Part shown: piece after piece, positions 1-9,662 of the stretch
How the letters are laid out: each line of letters begins with the position of its first letter
Position numbering within the stretch: the first letter of the stretch is position 1
From: Blastochloris sulfoviridis
GTDB lineage: Bacteria > Pseudomonadota > Alphaproteobacteria > Rhizobiales > Xanthobacteraceae
Assembly (NCBI RefSeq): GCF_008630065.1
Contig: NZ_VWPL01000008.1
Span: 1 to 64,000 of the forward strand
Direction of reading: 5' to 3'
Length of the DNA: 64,000 nt
Program-made: the position numbers and the translations under genes
The notes under the pieces: model-generated
What the model saw: only the letters and a program-made list of their open reading frames with translations
What the model was told of the DNA's origin: nothing
Databases searched by the model: none

Positions 1-26
1 GCAAAGTCCGGTTCCGCTGGCTCCAT
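1..26 (-). CDS. 5' end of an unidentified minus-strand gene (truncated by the window)
   Basis: Read on the minus strand, an ATG at 26-24 opens a frame (MEPAEPDF) that runs off the left edge. A GGAGG lies seven bases upstream, a good ribosome binding site; a second ATG at 33-31 sits directly against the GGAGG and is less likely. Only eight codons are visible, so no product can be named. It would be transcribed away from the acetyltransferase gene. Confidence 0.35.
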
Positions 27-187
27 CGCCCATCCTCCGCATCCGAATCGAAGGAACCGACAGATTCAGCACTTCAGGACCTTGTCACGCCTTTCTTCAC
101 CCGATCGCCCTGTATGCCGGCGCCCCCGGGCTTAAGCGCCCCCGCCGGCTGTGATAGGAGTTCCGGCTGATCGGCTCGGCTTCTTTC

Positions 188-341
188 TTCCCTCTCCCCT
201 TGTGGGAGAGGGTGCCGAGCGATCGAAGATCGCGAGGCGGGTGAGGGGTGAACCTTCCAGCATGCGCCGAGTGTACCCCTCACCCGGCTCGACCTCGCTC
301 TGCTCGGTCTCGCCACCCTCTCCCGCAAGGGGAGAGGGAAA
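188..341. repeat. Long intergenic palindromic repeat, family A copy 1
   Basis: Two inverted arms built on CCCTCTCCCC/GGGGAGAGGG bracket a central segment, with GGTGAGGGGTG and CACCCCTCACCC-like half-sites inside. Near-identical units occur at 3755-3892, 11867-12021, 23050-23202 and 23760-23904, always between genes. All the short reading frames through it are by-products of the repeat. The gene-free stretch 34-409 holds nothing else I can recognise. Confidence 0.85.
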
Positions 342-409
342 GTAAGAGGCTCGCCACCCGCCATGCGTCCGAGTCGAGCGCCCCCGCCCCCTGTGATATG
401 CGGCATGCC

Positions 410-925
410 ATGACCCAGCTCTCCATCGCCATCCTGTCCGAATCGCCCGAGGACGCCCCGGCCGTCGAACGGCTGAACGACCACGCCTTCGGCCCCGGCC
501 GCTATGTGCGCGCCGCCTTCCGTCTGCGCGAGGGCGTGCCCCACGTCGCCGCGGCGTCGTTCATCGCCCGCGTCGGCACGCTGCTGGTGGGCTCGGTGCG
601 GCTGTCGCCGATCACCATCGGCGCGACGCCAGCGCTGGTGCTGGGGCCGCTCACCGTCGATCCCGACTTCCGCTCGCGCGGCATCGGCGGCGCGCTGGTG
701 GCCCGCGCGCTCGACGCCTCGCGCACCCTCGGCCACCGGCTGGTGCTGCTGGTCGGCGACGAGCCCTATTATGCCAAGCTCGGCTTCAAGCGCGTGCCGC
801 GCGGCCGGGTGATCATGCCCGGCCCGGTCGACAAGGACCGCATCCTGATCGCCGAGCTTGAGGACGGCGCCTTCGAGGGCGTGTCGGGCCCGGCGCGGCC
901 GGCGTACGGGGCCGCGGCAGCGTAA
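410..925 (+). CDS. GNAT-family N-acetyltransferase (YhbS-like)
   Basis: Predicted 171-residue cytoplasmic acetyltransferase that would transfer an acetyl group from acetyl-CoA to an amine; the substrate is unknown. The acetyl-CoA-binding motif A is clear: LGPLTVDP (79-85) followed by RSRGIGGALV (88-97), matching the R/Q-x-x-G-x-G/A signature. The later YYAKLGFKRVP is typical of the YhbS group. Start chosen at the ATG at 410; an in-frame ATG at 398 would add four residues. It follows repeat A directly and stands alone. A decayed copy of its last 23 codons lies about 80 bp downstream. Family assignment is secure, the substrate is not. Confidence 0.85.
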   Translation: MTQLSIAILSESPEDAPAVERLNDHAFGPGRYVRAAFRLREGVPHVAAASFIARVGTLLVGSVRLSPITIGATPALVLGPLTVDPDFRSRGIGGALVARALDASRTLGHRLVLLVGDEPYYAKLGFKRVPRGRVIMPGPVDKDRILIAELEDGAFEGVSGPARPAYGAAAA

Positions 926-959
926 TTCGCGCCGTCCCGGACGGCGTGAAGCCGAACAC

Positions 960-996
960 GGTAGGATGGAATAGCAAAGCGTATTCCGCCATGCTC
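960..996. repeat. Short palindromic repeat, family E
   Basis: Contains the pattern GTAGG(A/G)TGGAATAGC-AAGCGTATTCCGCC, an inverted repeat pairing GGAATA with TATTCC. Relatives lie at 22423-22503 (two units), about 34083-34108, 45236-45270 and 45297-45325, all intergenic. Confidence 0.7.
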
Positions 997-1004
997 CCTG
1001 CCCG

Positions 1005-1076
1005 CTGATCGCCGAGCTCACGGAGGGTGCGTTCGAGGGGGTGTCCAGGGCGGCAAGGCGGCCGGTCGGGACATAG
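1005..1076 (+). pseudogene. 3' remnant of a second GNAT acetyltransferase gene
   Basis: The plus strand reads LIAELTEGAFEGVS-RAARRPVGT and then TAG. This parallels the final codons of the intact acetyltransferase upstream, which read LIAELEDGAFEGVS-GPARPAYGAAAA. Differences fall mostly at third codon positions, so the copy evolved as coding DNA before decay. No start or upstream acetyltransferase sequence remains: the segment directly before it is a family E repeat. It also overlaps, antisense, the end of the minus-strand gene ending at 1018. Confidence 0.7.
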
Positions 1077-1587
1077 AACCGTAGGTCCCGGTCGCGGCGT
1101 CGATGGTCACAAAGGTCTCCGGCCGCGTCACGCACGCCTGGAAGTGCTGCCCGTGCGAGTTCAGGCCATGGTCAAAATGGATGAAGCGGGCATTCCCCGC
1201 TTCGTCCACGATCGAGACAAGCACTTCGTGTTCCTCGACCGGCGTGAGGCGGAGGCCGCCCGGCTCGGCCAGGCTCTGCCGGTCGGCGTCGCGGATCGAG
1301 GCGCCGCGCCGCTCCATCTCCTCGATCGGCCAAGTATAGCCACCGAACAGGCAGGCGGTCCGCCATGCGCCGCCGGTCGCCGGCGCGAGGTTGACGCTCG
1401 CGGCCCGTCCGTCGTCGAGCGCTCGCGCCGCCTGCGCGAAGCGCTCGGCAAACGCGCCGTAGTCGGGATCGGCGCGGTCGAAGGTCGGCCGAGACGTGTG
1501 GATCTCCCACACGACGGCCATGCCTGCTCCCAGTATCAGGAGGAAGGCGCCGAAGAAGATGTACAAAGCCATGCGCCGGATTTGCAT
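1018..1587 (-). CDS. Hypothetical membrane-anchored protein
   Basis: A 189-residue protein of unknown function. Residues 7-27 (LYIFFGAFLLILGAGMAVVW and flanks) form a single N-terminal membrane span with positively charged residues before it, so the rest is predicted to be periplasmic. No conserved domain was recognised. Start at the ATG at 1587; a second Met at residue 6 is possible. The last 19 or so codons (Pro-rich, ending PPRTHPP) are antisense to the fossil acetyltransferase end, so the present C-terminus may have arisen by read-through into that remnant. Moderate confidence that it is expressed. Confidence 0.55.
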   Translation of the reverse strand: MQIRRMALYIFFGAFLLILGAGMAVVWEIHTSRPTFDRADPDYGAFAERFAQAARALDDGRAASVNLAPATGGAWRTACLFGGYTWPIEEMERRGASIRDADRQSLAEPGGLRLTPVEEHEVLVSIVDEAGNARFIHFDHGLNSHGQHFQACVTRPETFVTIDAATGTYGSMSRPAALPPWTPPRTHPP

Positions 1588-1642
1588 GCCCAGCCTGTAG
1601 TCTCGAGCCGTGGCGCAATCGTGAACGGCCAGCGCGAGGTCA

Positions 1643-3715
1643 TCACCGCCCCTCCCGCACCCACGCCGCGGTGAAGGCGGCGAGCAGCAGCAGCAGGCCG
1701 GCGAGGCCCGCCAGCACCGGGAACAGCGTGAGCCCCGTCACCGTATGGGCGTCGCGGGTTCTGAGGCCGATCCAGTCATTGCCGGCGAAGCGGTCCGTGC
1801 CGCGGATCGCCAGCACGCGCGGCAGCTCGACGCGATCCTTGGCGGCGATGCGGATCACCCCGCCGCCGGTGGCCTTGGCGATCGGCGCCAGCACCTCGGT
1901 GGTGCTGGTGACCTCGGACACCTCGCGCGGATTGATCGGCCCGACATTGACCAGCGCCGACAGCGTGCCGTCGTTCGCCCGCCACAGGCCAAGCTCGCGC
2001 GCCTCCACCTCGGCGCGCCAGATGCCGGGCTCGGCGCTCGCCAGCGTCACCGTGCGGGCCTGGCCGGACGGCGAGGTCAGCGTCACCGGCGGCACGGCGT
2101 CGGTCATGCTCTGGCGCTCGACCAGGAGGCCGCGGCCGCGCACCAGGAGGCGCAGCCGCTCCTCCTCCAGCTCGGGCTCCTTCATCAGCCAGTGCGACAG
2201 CCGGCGCAGCAGATCGAGGTGCGGCCCGCCGCCCTCATAGCCGCGCGCCCACAGCCAGATGTGGTCGGACAGGATCAGCGCCACCCGGCCCTCGCCCTCG
2301 CGCGCCAGCACCAGCACCGGCCGCTCCTCCGGCGCGCCGAGCAGGGTCGCCGACCCCGGCGTGGCGTGGGTGTCGACCACCCGGAAGAACCGGCTCCAGC
2401 GCGGCGGGTCGAACGACGCGCCGTCGAGCGAGCGCGTCACCGGGTGGCGGCGGCCGGCCTCGGTCAGGCGGGCGTGGAACGGCTTCTCGGTGACGTTGCC
2501 GGTGGGCTCGGCCGGCAGCACGCCCTCCAGCGGCGTGCGGAAGATCGAGTCGGAGCTGGCGTAGTCCGGTCCCGCCGCCACCAGCACCGCGCCGCCGCCC
2601 CGCACATAGCGGGCGATGTTTTCGAAATACAGCAGCGGCAGCACGCCCTGCTGGGTGTAGCGGTCGAAGATGATGAGATCGAAATCGCCGATCTTCTGCT
2701 GGAACAGCTCGCGGGTGGGAAAGGCGATCAGCGACAGCTCGTTGATCGGCGTGCCGTCCTGCTTCTCGGGCGGGCGCAGGATGGTGAAGTGGATGAGATC
2801 GACCGCGGCGTCGGACTTCAGCAGGTTGCGCCAGGTGCGCTCGCCGGCATGCGGCTCGCCGGAGACCAGCAGCACCCGCAGCTTTTCGCGCACGCCGTCG
2901 ATGGCGATGGCGGCGCGGTTGTTGAGCGGCGTCAGTTCGCCCTCGATCGGCGTCGCCTCGATCTCGACGATGTTGGGCCCGGCATGGGTGATCTCGACCG
3001 GGATGCGCACCACCTCGCCGGTGGTCGCCACCAGCATGCCGATCAGGTCGCCGTCGCGGCGGATGGTGACGGTGGCCCGCCCGCCCGGCGGCGTGCCCTC
3101 GTCCTCGACGCGGAAGGCGACGGTCTGCGACTGGCCGACGATGCCGAAGCGCGGCGTCTGCACCAGGGCGATGCGGCGGTCGCGCTCGCCGGCCCGGCCG
3201 GTGACCAGCGCGTGCAGCGGCGCCTTGAAGCCCAGCGCCGAGGCCTGCGCCGGCACGTCGTGCACGCGGCCGTCGGTGATCAGGATGGCGCCGGCGATGC
3301 GCTCGGGCGGCACGTCGGCGAGCCCGCTTTCGAGCGCCTCGAACAGCCGCGTGCCGTCGCTCTCGCCGTCGCCCTCGCCGCCGTCGATCCAGCGCACCTC
3401 GGTGTTGGGCAGCCGCGCGAGGCGCTCGGCGAGCTCGGCGCGCGCGGCCTCGGTCTCGGCGCGGCGTTCGCCGAAATTCTGGCTCGGGCTTTTGTCGACC
3501 ACCACCGCCACCACCGCCGGCAGCGGCTCGCGCTCCTCGTGGGTCAGCGCCGGATTGGCGAGCGCCAGCACCGCGAGGCCGAGCGCCAGCGCCCGGAACG
3601 CCGCGCCGCGCGTGCGGCTGACGACAAGCAGCAGCGCGACGATGCCGGCCGCCGCGATGGCGACATAGAGCCAGGGCAGCGGCACCAGCGGCGAGAAGGC
3701 GATGCCCAGATTCAT
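1643..3715 (-). CDS. Large membrane protein with vWA/GATase-like domain (MoxR operon)
   Basis: A 690-residue membrane protein closing a four-gene operon. Two N-terminal spans (about 15-35 and 38-56) precede a VVAVVVDKSPS segment that resembles the start of a von Willebrand A fold. A central region (about 285-440, beginning LRVLLVSGEP) looks like the class I glutamine-amidotransferase-like fold found in related membrane proteins (COG5426-type). One C-terminal span lies near 660-680. No catalytic residues can be claimed. Together with the upstream MoxR ATPase and DUF58 protein it probably acts in envelope quality control or complex assembly. It is separated from the upstream gene by repeat A copy 2. 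Confidence 0.75.
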   Translation of the reverse strand: MNLGIAFSPLVPLPWLYVAIAAAGIVALLLVVSRTRGAAFRALALGLAVLALANPALTHEEREPLPAVVAVVVDKSPSQNFGERRAETEAARAELAERLARLPNTEVRWIDGGEGDGESDGTRLFEALESGLADVPPERIAGAILITDGRVHDVPAQASALGFKAPLHALVTGRAGERDRRIALVQTPRFGIVGQSQTVAFRVEDEGTPPGGRATVTIRRDGDLIGMLVATTGEVVRIPVEITHAGPNIVEIEATPIEGELTPLNNRAAIAIDGVREKLRVLLVSGEPHAGERTWRNLLKSDAAVDLIHFTILRPPEKQDGTPINELSLIAFPTRELFQQKIGDFDLIIFDRYTQQGVLPLLYFENIARYVRGGGAVLVAAGPDYASSDSIFRTPLEGVLPAEPTGNVTEKPFHARLTEAGRRHPVTRSLDGASFDPPRWSRFFRVVDTHATPGSATLLGAPEERPVLVLAREGEGRVALILSDHIWLWARGYEGGGPHLDLLRRLSHWLMKEPELEEERLRLLVRGRGLLVERQSMTDAVPPVTLTSPSGQARTVTLASAEPGIWRAEVEARELGLWRANDGTLSALVNVGPINPREVSEVTSTTEVLAPIAKATGGGVIRIAAKDRVELPRVLAIRGTDRFAGNDWIGLRTRDAHTVTGLTLFPVLAGLAGLLLLLAAFTAAWVREGR

Positions 3716-3754
3716 TCAGCGCGCCTCATTGCGGTTTCCCGGCGATTGGCCGTC

Positions 3755-3892
3755 TTCCCTCTCCCCTTGCGGGAGAGGGTGCCCGAGCGAAGCGAGGGCG
3801 GATGAGGGGTGAATTCAAGGCGCAACCCCTCACCCGGCTCGGACTTCGCGTCGCTCAGTCCTCGCCACCCTCTCCCGCAAGGGGAGAGGGCA
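3755..3892. repeat. Long intergenic palindromic repeat, family A copy 2
   Basis: Same bipartite structure as the copy at 188-341, with CCCTCTCCCC arms and a GGATGAGGGGTGAATTC core. It fills the 232-bp gap between the DUF4159 gene and the downstream membrane-protein gene of the same operon, so it would be transcribed inside the operon mRNA and could form a strong hairpin there. Confidence 0.85.
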
Positions 3893-3947
3893 AGAGCGCG
3901 CGGCGCCCGGCCGGCGCGGCTTCCGAGCCGATCGCCGCGAAACATCG

Positions 3948-6797
3948 TCATTGCCCCAGCCGCTCCAGCAGCGCCGGGATGTGCACCTGATCGGCCTTGT
4001 AGCTGCCGGTCAGCACGTACATCACGATGTTGACGCCGACGCGGTAGGCGAACTCGCGCTGGCGCAGGTCGCCCGGCACCAGCGGCAGCATCGGCTCGCC
4101 GCTGCGCTCGATCGCCCAGGCACCGGCGAGATCGTTCGAGGTGATGAGGATCGGCGACACGCCGTCGCCCGAGCGCGCCGGCCGCGCATCCTCGTCGCCG
4201 CTCGCCGCCGGCAGCGCCTCCACCCACAGCTGGCCGGAGGCGTAGCGGCCGGGAAAGTCGCGCAGGATGTAGAACGACTTGGTCAGCACGTGATCGCGCG
4301 GCACCGGCTCCAGCGCCGGAATGTCGAGCGCCGACAGGATGGTGCGCAGCCCGGCCATGCCCGGCGTCGCCGCGCCGCGCTCCAGCGGCGCCGCCTCCAG
4401 CGCATCGCGGGTGTCGAACAGGATGGTGCCGCCATTCTTCATGAAGGCATCGATGCGCGCCAAAGTCTCCGGCGACGGCGTCTTCGCCCCCGGCGCCACC
4501 GGCCAGTAGAGCAGCGGAAAGAACGCCAATTCGTCGCGCGCCGGATCGACGCCGATCGGCTCGGCCGATTCCAGCGCCGTGCGCTGGGCGAGGAAGCGCG
4601 ACAGCCCCTCCAGCCCGGCGCGCGAGATGCGGTCGACCTCGGCATCGCCGGTGACGACATAGGCGAGCCGCGTCTTGGCCGCGGCGTGCAGCGCGAACTC
4701 ATCGACCGATGGCGGCGGCGGCGCGGCCTTCGCCCCTTGCGCCTTCACGTCGCCGGCACCGAGCGCGAGCGCCGCCGCGATCAGCACCGCGATGCCCGAG
4801 GCCCGCCGCGCCGCACCCAGCCGCGCCAGTCCGCCGGCCATCGCCAGCACGATCAGCGCATCGAGCAGGAACAGGCCGAAGGCCAGAGCCAGCACGTGCC
4901 GGCGCAGGTCGATCGGATCGCCGGCCCGATAGGCCTCGACCGTTGCATCGAGCGGCGCGAGATCGAGCGGCGCGAGGCGGTCCTGCGGCGCCAGCGTGTT
5001 GACCGCCACCAGCGCCTCGGCGACGCCGTAGAAGCCCGGCGGATTGTCCGGCGTGCCGCGGCCGCGGAAGCCGGCCGGCAAGGGCTTGGCCGCAGCGCCC
5101 GGCGGCTGGAAGGCGCCGAAGCCGTCGAGCAGGCGGGCCGGCGGCACGGTCCCGGCCGCCGTCGCGCCCGCGCCGGCCTCGCCGGTGGCGGCCGCCGTGC
5201 CCGCGCCCTTGGCTGGGCCGGCGCCGGAGCCGGCGAGCGCCACGATCCGCCGCAGCATCTCGACGAAGGTGCCCGACAGCGGCAGGTCCGACCATGAGGT
5301 GTCGGCCGCGACGTGGAACAGCACGACGACGCCCTTGCCGTGCCTGCTGCCGGTAACCAGCGGCGTGCCGTCGGTCAGCGCCGCCCAGGTGCGCTCGAAC
5401 AGCAGGCCATCGGGCTCGGCCAGCACCTGCCGGGTGATGGTGACGTCGGTGGGCACCGGAAGGCCGGCGAACGGCCCCTCCGCGGCAAAGCCGCCGATCT
5501 TCTGCGGCTGCTCCCAGGAGAGCTTGCCGCCCAGCACCCGCCCGCCGGGCCGCAGCCGCACCGGCAGCAGCTCGTCGGCGCCGGCCGCGAGCCGCGGGCC
5601 GGCGAAGCGCACCAGGATGCCGCCGGTCTCGACCCAGCGGAGCAGCGCATCGCGCGCATCGCCGGAGAGCGTGCCGACGTCGGCCAGCACGATCAGCGGC
5701 AGGCCCATGTCGACGAAGCGGTCCACCGCCTCGCTCGGCGAGGTGCGCTCGGCGAGCCGCACGTCGGCGAACGGCTCGATGGCGCGGCCGAGATAGAAGC
5801 CGCCGGCCAAGAGCGGCTGGGCGGTGTCGGCGGTCGAGCCGGTGACGATGCCGACCGTGCGCCGCCGCCAGCGCTCGTCGAGAAGCTGCACTGCGCCGGA
5901 GGAGCGCTCGCCCGCGATCTCCAGCCGGGCGATGTCGTTTCGGATCTCGATCGGCAGGTCGAAGGTCGCGGCGGTCTCCAGCGCCCCGCCCGGAAACACG
6001 AACACCGCCTGGCCGAGCGGCAGGCCCTTGAGATCCACGGCCCGCACGATGCCCGACGTCTCGCCCGCCGCATTGGCGCGCAGCACGGTGACGCTGAGGC
6101 CGGCGCCGGAATTGGCGGCAGCCGCCAGCGCCCGGGCCGGCGGCAGCCCGCCGGCCAGCACGGTGACCGGCCGGCCCTCGGCGATGCGGCCGAGCGCGGT
6201 GACGAACGCCGCGCCGTCGCCCGTGTCGGCGGCATCCGACAGCCACACCAGCCCGGCCTCGCCGGCGGTGCCGAGCAGCTTCTCAAGCCCCGGCAGGACG
6301 GCGCGGCGGTCGGGCGTAAAGGGCTGCGGCCTGACGGCGCGCAGGCGCACCCGCGCCTCGCTCGGCGTGCGGATGGAGGCCTCGCGCAGCGGCTCGGCGG
6401 TGGGCACCACGGCGATGCCGCGCCCGCCCGCCTCGGCCTCGGCGATGGCGGCCTCGGCCGCGGCCATCCGCCGCTCCCAGCTTGCGGCCGCGGTCCAGCC
6501 ATTGTCGATCAGCAGCACCAGCGGCCCGGCCGCCTGCCGGGTTGCCGGCGGCGGGTTCCACACCGGGCCGGCGGCGGCGAGGATCACCAGCGCGGCGAGC
6601 AGCAGGCGCAGCAGCAAGAGCCACCAGGGCGAGCGCGCCGGGGTCTCCTCCTTCGGCTCGACGTCGAGCAGCAGGCGGGCCGGCGGAAAGGCGACGCGGC
6701 GCGGCCGCGGCGGCACGAAGCGCAGCAGCCACCACAACAGCGGCAGCGCGGCGAGCGCAAGAAGCAGGGCAGGCGAGGCGAAGGCGAGCGGCAGCAT
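3948..6797 (-). CDS. BatA-like / DUF4159 membrane protein
   Basis: A 949-residue membrane protein. The first 90 residues match the BatA (aerotolerance regulator) N-terminal domain: a span at about 5-25 followed by RRVAFPPARLLLDVEPKEETP and a second span LLLLRLLLAALVILAAAGPVW. A middle section with GATase-like VGIVTGST and LIVLADVGTLS segments leads to two further spans near 640-690. The C-terminal 240 residues are the DUF4159 domain (LAYVVTGDAEVD ... GGTILFDTRDA ... GRYASGQLWVEA). Its start codon overlaps the DUF58 stop, indicating translational coupling. Biochemical function is unknown. Confidence 0.85.
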   Translation of the reverse strand: MLPLAFASPALLLALAALPLLWWLLRFVPPRPRRVAFPPARLLLDVEPKEETPARSPWWLLLLRLLLAALVILAAAGPVWNPPPATRQAAGPLVLLIDNGWTAAASWERRMAAAEAAIAEAEAGGRGIAVVPTAEPLREASIRTPSEARVRLRAVRPQPFTPDRRAVLPGLEKLLGTAGEAGLVWLSDAADTGDGAAFVTALGRIAEGRPVTVLAGGLPPARALAAAANSGAGLSVTVLRANAAGETSGIVRAVDLKGLPLGQAVFVFPGGALETAATFDLPIEIRNDIARLEIAGERSSGAVQLLDERWRRRTVGIVTGSTADTAQPLLAGGFYLGRAIEPFADVRLAERTSPSEAVDRFVDMGLPLIVLADVGTLSGDARDALLRWVETGGILVRFAGPRLAAGADELLPVRLRPGGRVLGGKLSWEQPQKIGGFAAEGPFAGLPVPTDVTITRQVLAEPDGLLFERTWAALTDGTPLVTGSRHGKGVVVLFHVAADTSWSDLPLSGTFVEMLRRIVALAGSGAGPAKGAGTAAATGEAGAGATAAGTVPPARLLDGFGAFQPPGAAAKPLPAGFRGRGTPDNPPGFYGVAEALVAVNTLAPQDRLAPLDLAPLDATVEAYRAGDPIDLRRHVLALAFGLFLLDALIVLAMAGGLARLGAARRASGIAVLIAAALALGAGDVKAQGAKAAPPPPSVDEFALHAAAKTRLAYVVTGDAEVDRISRAGLEGLSRFLAQRTALESAEPIGVDPARDELAFFPLLYWPVAPGAKTPSPETLARIDAFMKNGGTILFDTRDALEAAPLERGAATPGMAGLRTILSALDIPALEPVPRDHVLTKSFYILRDFPGRYASGQLWVEALPAASGDEDARPARSGDGVSPILITSNDLAGAWAIERSGEPMLPLVPGDLRQREFAYRVGVNIVMYVLTGSYKADQVHIPALLERLGQ

Positions 6798-7731
6798 CAG
6801 GCGGGCTCCGCCGTCTCAAGCGTCGCGACGCGGCGGCCAGCCACCGGGCGGCCCTCGCCCATGCGGGCGTGCAGCGCCAGCAGCAGCTCGCTCGCCGGCC
6901 GGTCGGTGCGGTGGACGGCGAAGGTCCAGCCGTGCGCCAGCGCCGTGGCCTTCAGCCCCTCGCGGTGGGCGGCGAGGCGGATTTGATAGTCGCCCCGCCA
7001 GCTCTCGGCGCGTCCGGCAGTGATCGTCAGGCCCGCCTCCTCCTCGTGGAACTCGACGCGGCCGGCATAGGGGAAGGTCTCCTCGGCCGGATCGACGATC
7101 TGCACCAGATGGCCATGCAGGCCCTGGGCGGCAAGGCGGTCGACGGCGGCGGCGATGGTGTCGCGCGGCTCCCACAGGTCGGACAGGATCACGGCCTCGG
7201 ACAGCCGCTGCGCGGCAAACGGCGGCGGCAGGCTCTCGGCGCCGTCGCCGGCATGCAGCAGGGCGCCGGCCATGCGCTCGATGACGTTGCGGCTGGCGGT
7301 GGGGCGCATCACGCCGGGCATGCCGACCCGCTCGCCGCCGCGCACCAGGAGGTCGGCCAGCGCGAACGCCACCACCAGCGCCCGCTCGCCCTTGGTCTGG
7401 GCCACCCCCTTGGAGGCGAAGGCCATCGAGCGCGAGCGGTCGGGCCAGATCCACACGGTGTGGGCGGCCTCCCATTCCTGCTCGCGCACATAGAGATGGT
7501 CGTCGCGGGCCGAGCGCCGCCAGTCGATCCGCATCGCCGGCTCGCCATCGGCGAAGCGGCGGTACTGCCAGAAATTCTCGCCCGAGCCGGCCCGGCGGCG
7601 GCCGTGCAGGCCGTGCACCACGGTCTGGGCGATGCGGCGGGCCTCCAGCACGAGGCGCGGCAGGCTCGCAGCCAGCCCCACCGCCTCCTGGACGGCCGGG
7701 CGCAGCGCGGCCTCAAGGCGTGTCGCGCCGG

Positions 7732-7735
<4 letters not shown>
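6797..7735 (-). CDS. DUF58 domain-containing protein
   Basis: A 312-residue cytoplasmic protein of the DUF58 family, which is almost always paired with MoxR ATPases. The diagnostic segment FWQYRRFADGEPAMRIDWRRSA (about 55-77) is present, followed by a vWA-like WIWPDRSRSMAF. Both ends overlap neighbours by ATGA (7732-7735 with moxR and 6797-6799 with the DUF4159 gene), so the three genes are translationally coupled. The usual model, known from related systems, is that the MoxR ATPase remodels the vWA-like proteins; what the target is here is unknown. Confidence 0.88.
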
Positions 7736-8736
<1,001 letters not shown>

Positions 8737-8865
8737 CGGCATCATCTCCGCTTGTCGCAACCTGGGCGAAACGCGCCCCGCCTTCGGTCCGTCGGGTTCG
8801 AGACTACGTTATCCGTGAATGCGGTCGAAGCTGACATGCGGGGATCACGTTGTCGCGAGAAAGGT

Positions 8866-8892
8866 GAAGCAGGTACAGGCGAAGCAGGTACA
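8866..8892. repeat. 15-bp-period direct repeat
   Basis: GAAGCAGGTACA occurs twice (8866-8877 and 8881-8892) separated by GGC, giving a 15-bp period just before the DUF1285 start codon. Comparable 15- or 30-bp-period repeats occur at 12518-12562, 47225-47300 and 59450-59524. Confidence 0.7.
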
Positions 8893-8902
8893 TAGGTTGA
8901 CC

Positions 8903-9526
8903 ATGACACGGATGATGGAACCAGGGAAACCGCCGCCGCCCCCCTCGGACGCCCCCGCCCCCGGCGGGCTGGAGGCGCTGATGCGTTCGGCCGGCGCCGC
9001 CAGGGGCCTGCCGCCGCTCGAGGCGTGGTCGCCGCCCGACTGCGGCGACATCGACATGCGCATCGGCCGCGACGGCACTTGGTACTACCAGGGCTCGCCG
9101 ATCGGCCGGCCGGCGCTGGTGAAGCTGTTCGCCGCCATCCTCAAGCGCGAGGGCGAGCGCTATGTTCTGGTGACGCCCGCCGAGAAATGCGGGATCGCGG
9201 TCGAGGACTCTCCCTTCCTGGCGGTCGAGATGGCGGTGGACGACGCCAACGGCCCGCGCACTTTGGTGTTCCGCACCAATGTCGACGACGTGGTGCGCTG
9301 CGGGCCGGACCATCCCCTGCGCTTCGAGACCGGGGCGGGCGGCGGGCTGAAGCCCTATCTTCACGTGCGCCGCGGCCTGTGGGCGCGCCTGACCCGGCCG
9401 CTGTTCTACGACCTCGTGGCCCTGGGCGAGGAGCAGCCGGTCGAAGGCCAGGCGATGTTCGGCATCGCCTCGGGCGGCGGCTTCTTCGCCATGGCACGGG
9501 CCTCCGAGATCGCCGAGCCAACGTGA
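8903..9526 (+). CDS. DUF1285 domain-containing protein
   Basis: A 207-residue cytoplasmic protein of the alphaproteobacterial DUF1285 family, function unknown. The N-terminus is proline-rich; the family core begins WSPPDCGDIDMRIGRDGTWYYQGSPI (about 49 onward) and continues through YVLVTPAEKCGI and FRTNVDDVV. Start set at the ATG at 8903; ATGs at 8912 and 8915 are in frame and cannot be excluded because no strong ribosome binding site is visible. It is divergent from the moxR operon across a 166-bp gap and precedes the Nudix gene in the same direction. Confidence 0.8.
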   Translation: MTRMMEPGKPPPPPSDAPAPGGLEALMRSAGAARGLPPLEAWSPPDCGDIDMRIGRDGTWYYQGSPIGRPALVKLFAAILKREGERYVLVTPAEKCGIAVEDSPFLAVEMAVDDANGPRTLVFRTNVDDVVRCGPDHPLRFETGAGGGLKPYLHVRRGLWARLTRPLFYDLVALGEEQPVEGQAMFGIASGGGFFAMARASEIAEPT

Positions 9527-9539
9527 TAGGGTCTCGCGC

Positions 9540-9645
9540 CGATCGGCCGGAGAACCCCATGCCGACCGCCGAAAAATCCTCTCCAGATCAGGGATTCTTC
9601 GGCGAGATCGTTTCCGGAATCCCGAAGGGATCATCCGGAAACCGT
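9540..9645. repeat. Multi-hairpin repeat, family C copy 1
   Basis: Inverse-orientation copy of the element at 48959-49087. It contains a GATCGGCCGGAGAACCCC-like module, then GAAAAATCC/GGGATTCTTC (9571-9600), a CGAGATC linker and a hairpin pairing CGTTTCCGGA with TCCGGAAACC around CCCGAAGGGATC. It ends about 18 bases before the Nudix start codon, so it lies in that gene's leader or promoter. Confidence 0.75.
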
Positions 9646-9662
9646 ATGATCGCGGAGTTGAT

